The notes below the pieces were generated by a model. It was not told the origin of the DNA. It did no database searches and saw only the letters and a program-made list of their open reading frames with translations. Position numbers and translations under genes: made by a program. Source: Clostridium moniliforme (GTDB lineage: Bacteria > Bacillota > Clostridia > Clostridiales > Clostridiaceae). From it: a stretch of DNA of 64,000 nucleotides. Position 1 is the first letter of the stretch, and every line of letters starts with the position of its first letter. Positions 35,318-43,898 of the stretch are shown here, in pieces. The stretch is taken from assembly GCF_017873235.1 (NCBI RefSeq), contig NZ_JAGGJZ010000002.1, forward strand, positions 62,001-126,000. Direction: 5' to 3'.

Positions 35318-35944
35318 TTATTTTTTAGAAGTTATGTAGTTTTTAACATTATTTATAACATCATTTTCACCTACATAAACGATTATATCATTTTCATTTA
35401 TCGCAAAATATGGTCCAGGTGAAAGGTACAATTTTTCATTTCTCTTTATACCAATTATTGTAGCTCCAGTATTATGCCAGAAATTTAATTCTCCTAAGTT
35501 CTTTCCAATCATTAAACTGTTAGGTTGAACCAAACTTTCATAAGGAACAATAAGACCAACATTTCTAAGTTGAGTAGCAAATTCAATTAAATTTTGAATA
35601 TTATTCTCTAAAGATTTTTCAAGCTCTTTTTTTTCATTAATAATATTGTATATTTCTTCTTTTATGTTTGCAAATTCACTTTTAGTTTTAAATTTTTCTA
35701 AAAATTTATTTGCATTTTCTTTGCTATTAATTATTATTCCACTTTTTTCTTCTACCTTTACAACATCCATATCTTTTAATAAAGCAATTGAGCGACGTAT
35801 TGTTTCAGGAGAAACATTGTAAAGGCTTACAAGTGTAGAACGACCAGAAAGTTTTTCGCCTTCTTTAAATCCTCCATTTACTATTCTTGAAGCAATATCA
35901 ATTGCTATTTTTAAGTATGCTGGAGTTGATGATTTCCTTGCCAT
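35318..35944 (-). CDS. BusR-like GntR-HTH plus RCK_C transcription regulator
   Basis: A 208-residue protein with three parts: a GntR-type winged helix (about 5-75; GRSTLVSLYNVSPETIRRSIALLKDMDVVKV split over the recognition helix), a helical linker likely forming a coiled coil (85-120), and a C-terminal RCK_C/TrkA_C domain (about 125-205; NSLMIGKNLGELNFWHNTGA and NENDIIVYVGE). The same build is that of BusR of lactic acid bacteria and streptococci, which represses a betaine transporter when c-di-AMP binds its RCK_C domain. Here the divergent neighbour is a BCCT osmolyte transporter, which supports the same role. The start ATG 35944 has AGGAG at the right distance. Confidence 0.82.
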   Translation of the reverse strand: MARKSSTPAYLKIAIDIASRIVNGGFKEGEKLSGRSTLVSLYNVSPETIRRSIALLKDMDVVKVEEKSGIIINSKENANKFLEKFKTKSEFANIKEEIYNIINEKKELEKSLENNIQNLIEFATQLRNVGLIVPYESLVQPNSLMIGKNLGELNFWHNTGATIIGIKRNEKLYLSPGPYFAINENDIIVYVGENDVINNVKNYITSKK

Positions 35945-35968
35945 ATTAATCACTCCTATCAGTGACTA

Positions 35969-35977
35969 ATTGTACCA
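35969..35977 (-). promoter_or_regulatory. Extended -10 promoter of BusR-like gene
   Basis: Minus strand TGGTACAAT: TGN plus TACAAT, 25 bases upstream of the start codon. The adjacent AGTGACT (35961-35967) lies over the likely transcription start and could be part of an operator. Confidence 0.5.
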
Positions 35978-36062
35978 TAAATAGTAGAAACATAATAGAG
36001 TATATTATCTAATTTTATATTAAATTAATATAGGCTTTTTTATTTAATATAAAACCTATAAT

Positions 36063-36091
36063 TTGCAATCTGAAAACTTATATGATAATAT
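36063..36091 (+). promoter_or_regulatory. Promoter candidate for BCCT transporter
   Basis: TTGCAA (36063-36068), 17 bases, TAATAT (36086-36091) with an upstream TGA (extended -10). It implies an untranslated leader of about 165 bases containing the dyads GATAA..TTATC (36084-36100) and AGATT..AATCT. No known riboswitch class is recognised in it. Confidence 0.55.
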
Positions 36092-36261
36092 AAAGTTATC
36101 AGATTAATAAAATCTAATAAATTTCAACTTATTTTATAGTTGTTTTTAAAACATTTAAAGCTTCAAGAGATATATTTAAAAGATTTTATATTACTGAAGT
36201 TTATTTTTTTAACAAAACTAACAACTTTATAAAAAATATAAGTTTTCAAAAAGGGGGAAGT

Positions 36262-37878
36262 ATGTTGAATAAGTTTAAGATTAGATTAAAAAATAATATA
36301 ACTTATTATTTGACTATAGGAATATCTTTACTAATATTTATTTGGGGAATATTTTTTACAGATAATTTCAAAAATTTTTTTGATAGTGCTTATGCATTTA
36401 CAACCAATAATTTTTCGTGGTACTTTATGATTTTAATGGCATTTTTCTTTTTATTTAGTATATACTTATTATTTAGTAAGTATAAAAATGTTAAACTTGG
36501 AGATGATGATTCTAAACCAGAGTTTTCTAATATTTCTTGGTTTGCAATGTTATTTAGTGCTGGAATTGGAATTGGATTAGTATTTTGGGGATTAGCTGAA
36601 CCTTTAACTCATTATTTAAATCCATTAGGAATGGAAGGTGGCACAAAAGAGGCAATAGGATTTGCGTATAGAAAGTCATGGCTTCATTGGGGTGTTTCAG
36701 CTTGGGCTTGCTATGCACTTTTAGCACTTGTAATCGGATATATGCATTTTAGAAAGAAAAAACCAATATTATTAAGTTCAGTTTTAATTCCTATAATAGG
36801 AGAAAAAAACGCAAAAGGTCTAATAGGAAAGATAATAGATATTTTAACAATATTTGTTACAATTGCAGGTATATTAACATCTCTTGGAATGGGAACACTT
36901 CAAATAAATAGTGGTCTTAATTATCTTTTTAATGTTCCAGAAACTAAATTTATACAAGTTATAATAATAACTTTAATTACGATTCTTTTTTTAATTTCAG
37001 CTACTACTGGAGTTAAAAAAGGAATTAAGATTCTTTCTAATCTAAATTTAGGAGTTGCTGTGATATTTTTCTTAGGAGCCTTTGTTATAGTACCTAAGAT
37101 AGATTTATTAAATAATACTATAATGGGACTTGGACAGTATGCTCAAGCACTTGTTATAGATAAATTTAGTATATTTGCAAAGGGAGATTGGTATTCAAAA
37201 TGGACAATATTTTATTGGGCTTGGTGGATTGCGTGGGCACCATTTGTTTCAATATTTATAGCTAGAGTTTCTAAAGGAAGAACAATAGGTGAATTTATTA
37301 AGGGAGTTCTTTTGGTACCAGTAGGATTTTGTATGATGTGGTTTTCTGTATTTGGAACATTAGGAATGACAGTTCCAATAGATGTAGCTAAAGAAGCTGT
37401 TCTCAAGGTCGAAACTGCTCTTTTTGTTGTATTAAATGAGTATTCAACAATTGGATTGGTTTTAAGTATTATAGCAGTAGTATTATTATTTACATTCTTT
37501 GTTACATCAGCAGATTCAGCAACTTATGTATTATCAGTAATTGCAAGTGATGGTAAATTAAATCCTAAAAATTCTAGAAAAATAATAATTGGGGTTATTC
37601 AAAGTTTGCTTACTATTGCTTTTTTATTTGCAGGAGGATTTGAAATGATTCAAACAGCAACAATAGTAATGGCATTACCTTTTGGAATAATTATATTTTT
37701 AAGTGTTATGGCTTTCATAAAAGAAATAAGAACTGAAAATATAGAGGAAGTAAATAGGGTAGCAAACAAGGAAAATATTAATAAAAACAAAGGTCATGAA
37801 AAAGGAATTAACTTAAAAAGTCCAAAGGAAATTGGAGAGGGAGTAATGTCTAAAAGAGCAATAAGACATAAAAATTAA
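36262..37878 (+). CDS. BCCT-family glycine betaine/carnitine/choline transporter
   Basis: A 538-residue transporter with about twelve membrane helices. The substrate and sodium region is FSAGIGIGLVFWGLAEPLTHY, and the BCCT tryptophan motif lies in FYWAWWIAWAPFVSIF followed by IARVSKGRTI. The GIGIGL sequence resembles the sodium-coupled betaine carriers rather than the antiporter CaiT. It imports compatible solutes at high osmolarity. The ribosome site AAGGGGGAAG is strong. Divergent from the BusR-like regulator, which is its likely repressor. The C-terminal tail is Lys/Asn-rich and cytoplasmic. Which solute is carried cannot be read. Confidence 0.92.
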   Translation: MLNKFKIRLKNNITYYLTIGISLLIFIWGIFFTDNFKNFFDSAYAFTTNNFSWYFMILMAFFFLFSIYLLFSKYKNVKLGDDDSKPEFSNISWFAMLFSAGIGIGLVFWGLAEPLTHYLNPLGMEGGTKEAIGFAYRKSWLHWGVSAWACYALLALVIGYMHFRKKKPILLSSVLIPIIGEKNAKGLIGKIIDILTIFVTIAGILTSLGMGTLQINSGLNYLFNVPETKFIQVIIITLITILFLISATTGVKKGIKILSNLNLGVAVIFFLGAFVIVPKIDLLNNTIMGLGQYAQALVIDKFSIFAKGDWYSKWTIFYWAWWIAWAPFVSIFIARVSKGRTIGEFIKGVLLVPVGFCMMWFSVFGTLGMTVPIDVAKEAVLKVETALFVVLNEYSTIGLVLSIIAVVLLFTFFVTSADSATYVLSVIASDGKLNPKNSRKIIIGVIQSLLTIAFLFAGGFEMIQTATIVMALPFGIIIFLSVMAFIKEIRTENIEEVNRVANKENINKNKGHEKGINLKSPKEIGEGVMSKRAIRHKN

Positions 37879-37956
37879 GGGGCTTTAAAAATATATAATA
37901 TTAGTTCTAAAATAAAATAATATTTATTAAGTTATTGGAAATCACTAAGTATATGA

Positions 37957-37965
37957 TGATATAAT
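37957..37965 (+). promoter_or_regulatory. Extended -10 promoter of metallophosphoesterase gene
   Basis: TGATATAAT (TGN plus perfect TATAAT at 37960-37965), 41 bases before the start codon; TTGGAA lies 19 bases upstream as a weak -35. Confidence 0.55.
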
Positions 37966-38006
37966 GTTAATGAAATTTTATAATTAATTAGAAAGGTGAT
38001 TAAAGA

Positions 38007-38696
38007 ATGGCTTTATATGCTATATCAGATTTACATTTAGCTTTAAGTGGAGATAAGCCAATGGATATATTTGGGGAACATTGGAGAAAGCACGACGAAA
38101 AAATTAAAAAAAATTGGTTATCAAAAATAAATGAAGAAGATACTGTTTTAATTGCAGGAGATATATCTTGGGCAATGAAGTCTGATGAAAGTGAAGAGGA
38201 TTTAAAATGGATTGAAAATCTTCCTGGTAGAAAAATAATATCAAAAGGTAATCATGATTACTGGTGGGGAAGTATTGCAAAATTAAATAGTATGTTTGAG
38301 AAAACTAAATTTATACAAAATAATTTTTATGAATATAAAGACTATGCAATTTGTGGAACTAGGGGATGGATTTGTCCAGGTAGTGATAAATTTACATCTC
38401 ATGATGAAAAAATTTATTTAAGGGAGGCAATAAGGTTAAAACTTTCTTTAGATGAAGCAAAAAAACATGGATTTTCAAAGTTTATTGTAATGCTTCATTA
38501 TCCTCCAACAAATGAAAAATTTGAACCTTCAAAGTTTACTGAAATATGCAAAGAATATGGTGTTGAAAAAGTTATTTATGGCCATCTTCATGGAAATTGT
38601 CTAAATAGAGTTTTGGAAGGGGAATTTCATGAGGTAGAATATATTATGACATCAGCTGATTTCTTAGATTTTAATCCAATATCAATAATGGAATAA
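38007..38696 (+). CDS. Calcineurin-like metallophosphoesterase
   Basis: A 229-residue cytoplasmic phosphoesterase with all five dimetal-site motifs: AISDLHL (5-11), AGDISW, KGNHDYWWG, the His of MLHYPPT and GHLHGN. Short and single-domain, it belongs to the group often annotated as phosphohydrolase or serine/threonine phosphatase-like; nucleotide, phosphoprotein or other phosphoester substrates are all possible. Ribosome site AAAGGTGAT. Transcribed on its own promoter; the alarmone synthetase follows 85 bases downstream from another promoter. Confidence 0.88.
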   Translation: MALYAISDLHLALSGDKPMDIFGEHWRKHDEKIKKNWLSKINEEDTVLIAGDISWAMKSDESEEDLKWIENLPGRKIISKGNHDYWWGSIAKLNSMFEKTKFIQNNFYEYKDYAICGTRGWICPGSDKFTSHDEKIYLREAIRLKLSLDEAKKHGFSKFIVMLHYPPTNEKFEPSKFTEICKEYGVEKVIYGHLHGNCLNRVLEGEFHEVEYIMTSADFLDFNPISIME

Positions 38697-38738
38697 AATG
38701 TAATTTATAGCTAAACTAATTACAGAAGAAAAAGTTTT

Positions 38739-38747
38739 TGGTATAAT
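38739..38747 (+). promoter_or_regulatory. Extended -10 promoter of alarmone synthetase gene
   Basis: TGGTATAAT (TGN plus perfect TATAAT at 38742-38747), 35 bases before the start codon, with no convincing -35. Confidence 0.6.
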
Positions 38748-38781
38748 ATAGGGGTAGTAATAAGAATAGGTGGGGGTATTT

Positions 38782-39573
38782 ATGGCTATTAATGATTGGA
38801 AGAGTTTTTTGATGCCCTATGAACAGGCAGTAGATGAATTAAAAGTTAAACTAAGAAGTATAAGAAAAGAATACAGAAAGAAAAAAGAATATTCTCCAAT
38901 TGAATTTGTTACTGGAAGGGTAAAGGAAGTTTCAAGTATTTTAGAGAAGGCTAATAAATTTGGAATACCTGTTAACAGAATAAGATTTGAAATGGAAGAT
39001 ATAGCTGGAATAAGAGTTATGTGTCAATTTGTTGATGATATAGACAAGGTTGTGGAACTTATTCGCGGTAGAGGAGATATGCAGGTTTTGTATGAGAAAG
39101 ACTATGTAAGAGGAGTAAAATCCAGCGGCTATAGAAGTTATCATATGATTATAAAGTATACTGTAAATATGGCAGAAGGTCCATTAGATATTTTAGCAGA
39201 ATTTCAAATTAGAACCCTTGCAATGAATTTCTGGGCAACAATAGAGCATTCATTAAACTACAAATATAAGCAACAAATACCAGTTGAACTTAAGAGAAAA
39301 TTAAAGAGTGCAGCAGATGCAGCATTTAAACTTGATGAAGAAATGCTAGAGATAAAGGATGAAATAAAAGATGCCCAAAAATTATTTGAAGTTAAATCAG
39401 CTATTATTTCTGATATAATGAATAATATTTTAGTTCTTATTTCTTTAGGAAAGATTCCAGAGGCAAGTCGTTATGAAAAATCTTTAAATAAATTAATCGA
39501 AAATGGTGATGTTTGGGAGCTTAATAATTTACTTAGTTCAGTTAAAAAAGAGATAGATAAATATAAAGAATAA
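38782..39573 (+). CDS. relQ: Small alarmone synthetase (GTP pyrophosphokinase, RelQ/YjbM-like)
   Basis: A 263-residue single-domain (p)ppGpp synthetase without hydrolase domain. The synthetase motifs are GRVKEVSSILEKANKFG, MEDIAGIRVMCQF, YVRGVKSSGYRSYHMII and AEFQIRTLAMNFWATIEHSLNYKY. It transfers pyrophosphate from ATP to GDP or GTP. The start is ATG 38782 behind AGGTGGGGG; the GTG at 38770 overlaps that site. The C-terminal helical extension (about 200-263) makes it longer than B. subtilis RelQ (about 211 residues). Own promoter and terminator. Confidence 0.92.
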   Translation: MAINDWKSFLMPYEQAVDELKVKLRSIRKEYRKKKEYSPIEFVTGRVKEVSSILEKANKFGIPVNRIRFEMEDIAGIRVMCQFVDDIDKVVELIRGRGDMQVLYEKDYVRGVKSSGYRSYHMIIKYTVNMAEGPLDILAEFQIRTLAMNFWATIEHSLNYKYKQQIPVELKRKLKSAADAAFKLDEEMLEIKDEIKDAQKLFEVKSAIISDIMNNILVLISLGKIPEASRYEKSLNKLIENGDVWELNNLLSSVKKEIDKYKE

Positions 39574-39595
39574 TATATAAAAAAGATCAGTATGA

Positions 39596-39625
39596 TTTTA
39601 GAATTAAATTATACTGATTTTTTTA
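39596..39625 (+). terminator. Terminator of alarmone synthetase gene
   Basis: Stem ATCAGTAT with ATACTGAT (39596-39603, 39611-39618), weak continuation inward, followed by seven Ts. Confidence 0.8.
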
Positions 39626-39753
39626 TTTGCAATGTTGAGTAAAAAAGTCAGAAATGATATAATTAATAGTAATTATTATTTAATATAAAATATTTATAAA
39701 ACTTTTATATAAATATTAAATGACTTAAATTTTATAATCATGAGGTGTTAGAT

Positions 39754-40527
39754 TTGGATGAAAATAAAATAATAAATATGATAAAGCAAAATCCAAGTAG
39801 AATAGAAGAAATAGAAAATCCTACTTTAGAAATGAAAAAAGCTGCAATTTTATCAAATGGAATGATGATAAGATATATAAAAGAGCCTAGTGTAGAACTT
39901 CAAAGATTAGCAGTAAAAAGTGATCCGTTATCAATACAATATATAGATAACTTAGATGAAGATATTGCATTGCTTTCAGTTAAAACTTTATGGAATTCTT
40001 TAAAATATATAAAAAATCCAAGTGAAAATATAAAAAAGGAAGCAATTAAAGGAAAGGGATGGGCAATTCAATATATTGAAGATCCTACGGAAGAATTATG
40101 TCTTTTAGCTGTTTTAAAGGATTATGATGCTATAAAGTATATAAAAAATCCAAGTGAAAAAGTACAAAAAGAAGCAATTTTAAATTATTGGGGAGCTATA
40201 AGATTTATAAAAGAACCAACAATAGATGTAAAAAGACTTTCAATAATAAAAGATGAAGAAGCTATAAATTATATTCAAGGTTATTCCTATGAGGAAATGA
40301 AATTATTTATAAAGGACAATATAAATGTAGTTAAATACATTTATGATAGTATTGATCCAGAACTTGTAGTAGATGTATTAATTGAAAAATTAAATAATAA
40401 AGAGATGACAAAAAAATATATGAAGGATTTCTTAGATTTAGAGATTTTAGAAATGAATAAAATTTCTTTTATTAGAGAATATGGAGATAAAGAAGCAAAG
40501 AAGCTTTTAGTAGATTGTAAGCTTTAA
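39754..40527 (+). CDS. 22-residue tandem-repeat protein of MoxR cluster
   Basis: A 257-residue protein made mostly of eight to nine consecutive repeats of exactly 22 residues with the pattern I-x-Y-I-K-N-P-S-E-x-(h)-x-x-x-A-I/V-x11-like spacing (examples start IRYIKEPSVELQRLAV, IQYIDNLDEDIALLSV, LKYIKNPSENIKKEAI, IQYIEDPTEELCLLAV, IKYIKNPSEKVQKEAI). This predicts a regular helical solenoid resembling DUF4116-type repeats, suited to protein binding. The last about 70 residues are non-repetitive and helical. The start is set at TTG 39754, six bases after GAGGTG. It lies 11 bases before the MoxR gene, with AAGGAGG at its own end, so they share an operon. Role as an adaptor or substrate binder is inference. 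Confidence 0.75.
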   Translation: MDENKIINMIKQNPSRIEEIENPTLEMKKAAILSNGMMIRYIKEPSVELQRLAVKSDPLSIQYIDNLDEDIALLSVKTLWNSLKYIKNPSENIKKEAIKGKGWAIQYIEDPTEELCLLAVLKDYDAIKYIKNPSEKVQKEAILNYWGAIRFIKEPTIDVKRLSIIKDEEAINYIQGYSYEEMKLFIKDNINVVKYIYDSIDPELVVDVLIEKLNNKEMTKKYMKDFLDLEILEMNKISFIREYGDKEAKKLLVDCKL

Positions 40528-40538
40528 GGAGGCAAAAG

Positions 40539-41624
40539 ATGAAATATTCAGAAATTGTAAGTGCAGCAGAGTTAGTAATTGAAGCTAATGATGTTCCTCT
40601 AATAATAGGAGAAAGTGGAATTGGAAAAACTGCCTTAGCAAAGGAAATAGCAAAAAGAAATAATTATATTCTTATAACAATAGATGCAAACTTGTTAAAG
40701 GAAGGAGAAATTGGTGGACTTCCAACAGTTAATAATGGAAAAACTATTTATGCAACTCATAGTAAGCTTGTAGAAGTATCTAAAATTATAGAAGATAATA
40801 GAAAGGTTTTATTATTTATTGATGAGTTAAATAGATGTGAACATGCAGTTCAGCAAGAACTTATGAATTTAATTTTAAATAGAGAAATAAATGGATATAA
40901 TCTTCCAAGTGGTGTAAAAATAATTGCAGCAATGAATCCATCAAATAAATATGAAAATTTCAGAGATAGTGAATATGCAGTAGTTGATATGGACCCAGCA
41001 CAGGAAGATAGATTTGTATGGCTTGAAATGGATGTTGATGTTAAGGAATGGATTAAGTGGGGAATGAGTAAGGAGGGAAATATTGATGAAGATATAATTG
41101 AATTTATAGGAATATTTCCAGAATATCTTAATACTCCAAATTCAAATGAAAGTATTAAAGCAACACCAAGAAGTTATGAGAGAGTTTCTAAAGCTTATAA
41201 ACTATATAAAAATAATAAAGAAAAGTATTCTTTAGATGTATTTTTAAGTACTGTTAAAGGAAATTTAGGAGTAAATATTTCAACTGATTTTGCAAGTTTT
41301 ATAAATAGTAAAAAGAAGCCTATGATAAAAGCAGAAGAAGTTTTTGGGTTTGATATACTTCCAAGTTATATTAAAGAAAGATTAGAAAAAGAGAATAATT
41401 CAAGACTTTATATTTTAGCAAAATCCTGTTTAGGATATCTTGAAAATTTAAAAGATTTTAATAATGAATTATCAGTTTTTGGAGAGCTTTTAAAATATTA
41501 TCCAAGGGATTTAAGGCTTGGAATAATGAAGGAAATTAAAAATGAAGGAAGTAAAAAGGTTTATGAAAGTCTTTTAGATAAAGAGGAATTCTTAGATGCA
41601 TTCTTTTCTATATATGAATATTAA
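40539..41624 (+). CDS. MoxR-family AAA+ ATPase
   Basis: A 361-residue AAA+ protein of the MoxR/AAA_5 type: Walker A GESGIGKT (24-31), Walker B VLLFIDELNR, sensor 1 IIAAMNPSN, arginine-finger region AQEDRFVWLEMD and sensor 2 TPRSYERV. The C-terminal lid covers about 210-361. MoxR ATPases typically remodel or activate partners together with VWA proteins. Here a VWA protein is encoded next, and a repeat protein precedes it, which supports a joint complex. Ribosome site AAGGAGG. Start unambiguous. Confidence 0.9.
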   Translation: MKYSEIVSAAELVIEANDVPLIIGESGIGKTALAKEIAKRNNYILITIDANLLKEGEIGGLPTVNNGKTIYATHSKLVEVSKIIEDNRKVLLFIDELNRCEHAVQQELMNLILNREINGYNLPSGVKIIAAMNPSNKYENFRDSEYAVVDMDPAQEDRFVWLEMDVDVKEWIKWGMSKEGNIDEDIIEFIGIFPEYLNTPNSNESIKATPRSYERVSKAYKLYKNNKEKYSLDVFLSTVKGNLGVNISTDFASFINSKKKPMIKAEEVFGFDILPSYIKERLEKENNSRLYILAKSCLGYLENLKDFNNELSVFGELLKYYPRDLRLGIMKEIKNEGSKKVYESLLDKEEFLDAFFSIYEY

Positions 41625-41717
41625 AGTATATATTTTTTTTAAGGATGTTAAGTTTAAATATTAATTTAATTAAACTTATTTAAGATGTGACTAAATACAA
41701 AATAAAGGAGAGTTAAT

Positions 41718-43064
41718 ATGGGTACAACCTTTGAAGAAAAAAGAAATTTTCTCTTAAAAGAAGCTCTTGAGTTTTGTGAGATTAATGACATTTCAACTAA
41801 ATTTACAAGAAATTTCTTTAAGTTAGTAGAAGGTGTTATAATTGAGCAAGTGGAATTTGAAGAAAGTTTTTTTGGAAACTTTATGCTTAAAGTTGATAGA
41901 GAAATTAAATTAGATATTTCTTGGCCACTTGCTACAATTCCAACTTTGAATGGATTTAAAATGTTTTTTAACCCAATATTATTTCTTAATAATTCAAAAA
42001 GAGAAATGGGAGCATTATTTAAGCATGAAATATATCACATAATGTTTAATCATTATGAGAGAGAAAAAGAACTTAAAGATTCCTATAGTAAAGAGGCTGT
42101 AAATATTGCTATGGATATATCAATAAATCAATTTATAAAACATCTTCCTATGGAATGCAAGAGAATAGATTCAGTAAAGATGGAATATAACATTGAATTA
42201 AAGGAAGATATGCCTTTAGAATATTATGCAAAAGAAATAGATAGTTCTATAAAAAAGAGAGAGAATAAAAATAAAGATAAGAAAAAATATAGTGACAATA
42301 TAAAAAGAGAATATGATACTGAATCAGCCCATGATATGTGGGAGAATATTAATATAGATATGGAAAGGGCAAGGGAACTTACAAAAAAAACTGCAATAAG
42401 TTCTATAAAGGATAATGCACCTAAAAATATATTAGATATTATTTCAGCTTATAAAGAGAAGGAAGTTGTAAATTGGCAAGAATGTCTTAAAAGAATGTTA
42501 CCAACTGTAAAAAGTGGATATAAGAAAACAATTGTAAGAAGGGATAGAAGACAGCCAAATAGATTAGATTTAAGAGGAAGTCTAAGAGATACTATTAAAG
42601 AGATTATTGTTGCAATAGATATTAGTGCTAGTATGAATGATGGAGAAATTCATAAAATTATGGTAGAAATTTTAGCTATTACAAGAAGTAAAGTAAATAA
42701 GATTAAAATTATTGAATGTGATGATGAAATAAGGAGAGTTTATGATATAAAAAGTCCAAAGGATATAGTGAAAAGAAGCAGAAAAAGTGGAGCAACTAGA
42801 TTTTCACCGGTATTTGAATATATAAATGATAATAGACTTTCAGATAGAGTTCTTATTTATTTTACAGATGGAGTTGGAGAAAAAGAACTTACAGTAAAAC
42901 CCAAAATAAAAAATGTAATATGGGTGTTAACAGGAGATGACAACCTTTCTCTTAATAATAAAATAGGAATAATTAAAAATATTAGACAAAAATATAAAAA
43001 GAAACAAGATGGAGCTGAAGCACTTCAGATTATGCGAGGAGTAATCCATGATTGGGCTAGATAA
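41718..43064 (+). CDS. DUF2201-type protein: HExxH metallopeptidase-like domain plus VWA
   Basis: A 448-residue cytoplasmic protein with two recognisable parts. The N-terminal domain (about 1-250) contains FKHEIYHIMFNHYER with H103-E104-x-x-H107, a zinc-metallopeptidase motif, followed by AMDISINQFI. The C-terminal VWA-like domain (about 290-440) begins with EIIVAIDISASMNDGE; D301, S303 and S305 form a complete MIDAS, and YFTDGVGE supplies the later Asp. Between them lies a Lys-rich charged linker (180-200). This is the architecture annotated as DUF2201. It follows the MoxR gene after 93 bases with its own AAGGAG. Whether the peptidase is active is unknown. Confidence 0.87.
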   Translation: MGTTFEEKRNFLLKEALEFCEINDISTKFTRNFFKLVEGVIIEQVEFEESFFGNFMLKVDREIKLDISWPLATIPTLNGFKMFFNPILFLNNSKREMGALFKHEIYHIMFNHYEREKELKDSYSKEAVNIAMDISINQFIKHLPMECKRIDSVKMEYNIELKEDMPLEYYAKEIDSSIKKRENKNKDKKKYSDNIKREYDTESAHDMWENINIDMERARELTKKTAISSIKDNAPKNILDIISAYKEKEVVNWQECLKRMLPTVKSGYKKTIVRRDRRQPNRLDLRGSLRDTIKEIIVAIDISASMNDGEIHKIMVEILAITRSKVNKIKIIECDDEIRRVYDIKSPKDIVKRSRKSGATRFSPVFEYINDNRLSDRVLIYFTDGVGEKELTVKPKIKNVIWVLTGDDNLSLNNKIGIIKNIRQKYKKKQDGAEALQIMRGVIHDWAR

Positions 43065-43176
43065 GCAGTATATAAGGTAAAAATAATTTAATGAAATTCA
43101 AAATTATAATATGGATATGGTAAAATTGTAACTTTTGTGTTAAAATTATTTTAAGATAATATGTAGGAGAAAAAGT

Positions 43177-43839
43177 ATGAATAAGGGGCTAAAAAAGAGA
43201 AACCATTCAATCCTAATTATAATGATTTTATTAATAAGTTTTTTACTAAATATAATTCTTTGTATTAATAATTCCTCATATAAGCATAGAGTTGGAGTAA
43301 ACTCATATAGGAATATAGAGAGTATTAAAGTTAAAAATGATAAAATTCTTGAAATAATAAATAAATCTTTAGAAGTTAATAAAATCAGTAATGAGGAATT
43401 ACTAACATTATATACTAATTATAAGGATATTTCGGATTGTATAATAGAACTTTGGGATGATTATAGTTTTTATAAAGAAAGTTCTATAAGTAAGTTATCA
43501 AAGAAAAAAATAGATACAACTTCTATATTAGAAAATGAAATTTATTCTAGAATTTACAATTATTTAGAAAAATCTTTAATTAATATAATGAATACAGAAA
43601 AAGATGAATTAGTTTTTAAAGGTAAAGTTAAAAATGACTTTAACGTTATGAAAAATATATCTTTAAATATGAATAAAATATTTAAAGATTTTAATGAAGT
43701 TAAATTAGCAAATGTAGAAGGCAAAGAGAAAGAATCTGTAGTTGTTAAAAATAAATATTGGATTGATATTTTAAATAAGATAAATAGTGTAAATAAAGAA
43801 TATACAGATTATGATTTTACTAAGAAAGTTAACAAATAA
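43177..43839 (+). CDS. Membrane-anchored hypothetical protein
   Basis: A 220-residue protein with a basic N-terminus (NKGLKKRNH), one strong hydrophobic segment (about 12-31, ILIIMILLISFLLNIILC) and a charged, helical remainder predicted outside the membrane. No lipobox: the Cys after the segment is followed by INNSS and lacks the preceding small residues. The Ile/Lys/Asn/Ser-rich ectodomain shows no motif I recognise. Ribosome site TAGGAG. It is flanked by the VWA gene (112 bases upstream) and a terminator; membership of the MoxR cluster is uncertain. Confidence 0.72.
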   Translation: MNKGLKKRNHSILIIMILLISFLLNIILCINNSSYKHRVGVNSYRNIESIKVKNDKILEIINKSLEVNKISNEELLTLYTNYKDISDCIIELWDDYSFYKESSISKLSKKKIDTTSILENEIYSRIYNYLEKSLINIMNTEKDELVFKGKVKNDFNVMKNISLNMNKIFKDFNEVKLANVEGKEKESVVVKNKYWIDILNKINSVNKEYTDYDFTKKVNK

Positions 43840-43856
43840 AACATAATAAATTAAAT

Positions 43857-43894
43857 AAAAAGAAGTAGGAAAATTTTCCTACTTCTTTTTTTTA
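43857..43894. terminator. Bidirectional terminator, perfect 34-base palindrome
   Basis: AAAAAGAAGTAGGAAAA with TTTTCCTACTTCTTTTT: perfect self-complementarity from 43857 to 43890, then more Ts. It serves the genes converging from both sides. Confidence 0.9.
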
Positions 43895-43898
43895 AATA

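Noticed and set aside
39754..40527. Repeat array as CRISPR or DNA tandem repeat
   Set aside because: The 66-base periodicity is in coding sequence with diverged DNA; only the protein pattern is conserved.
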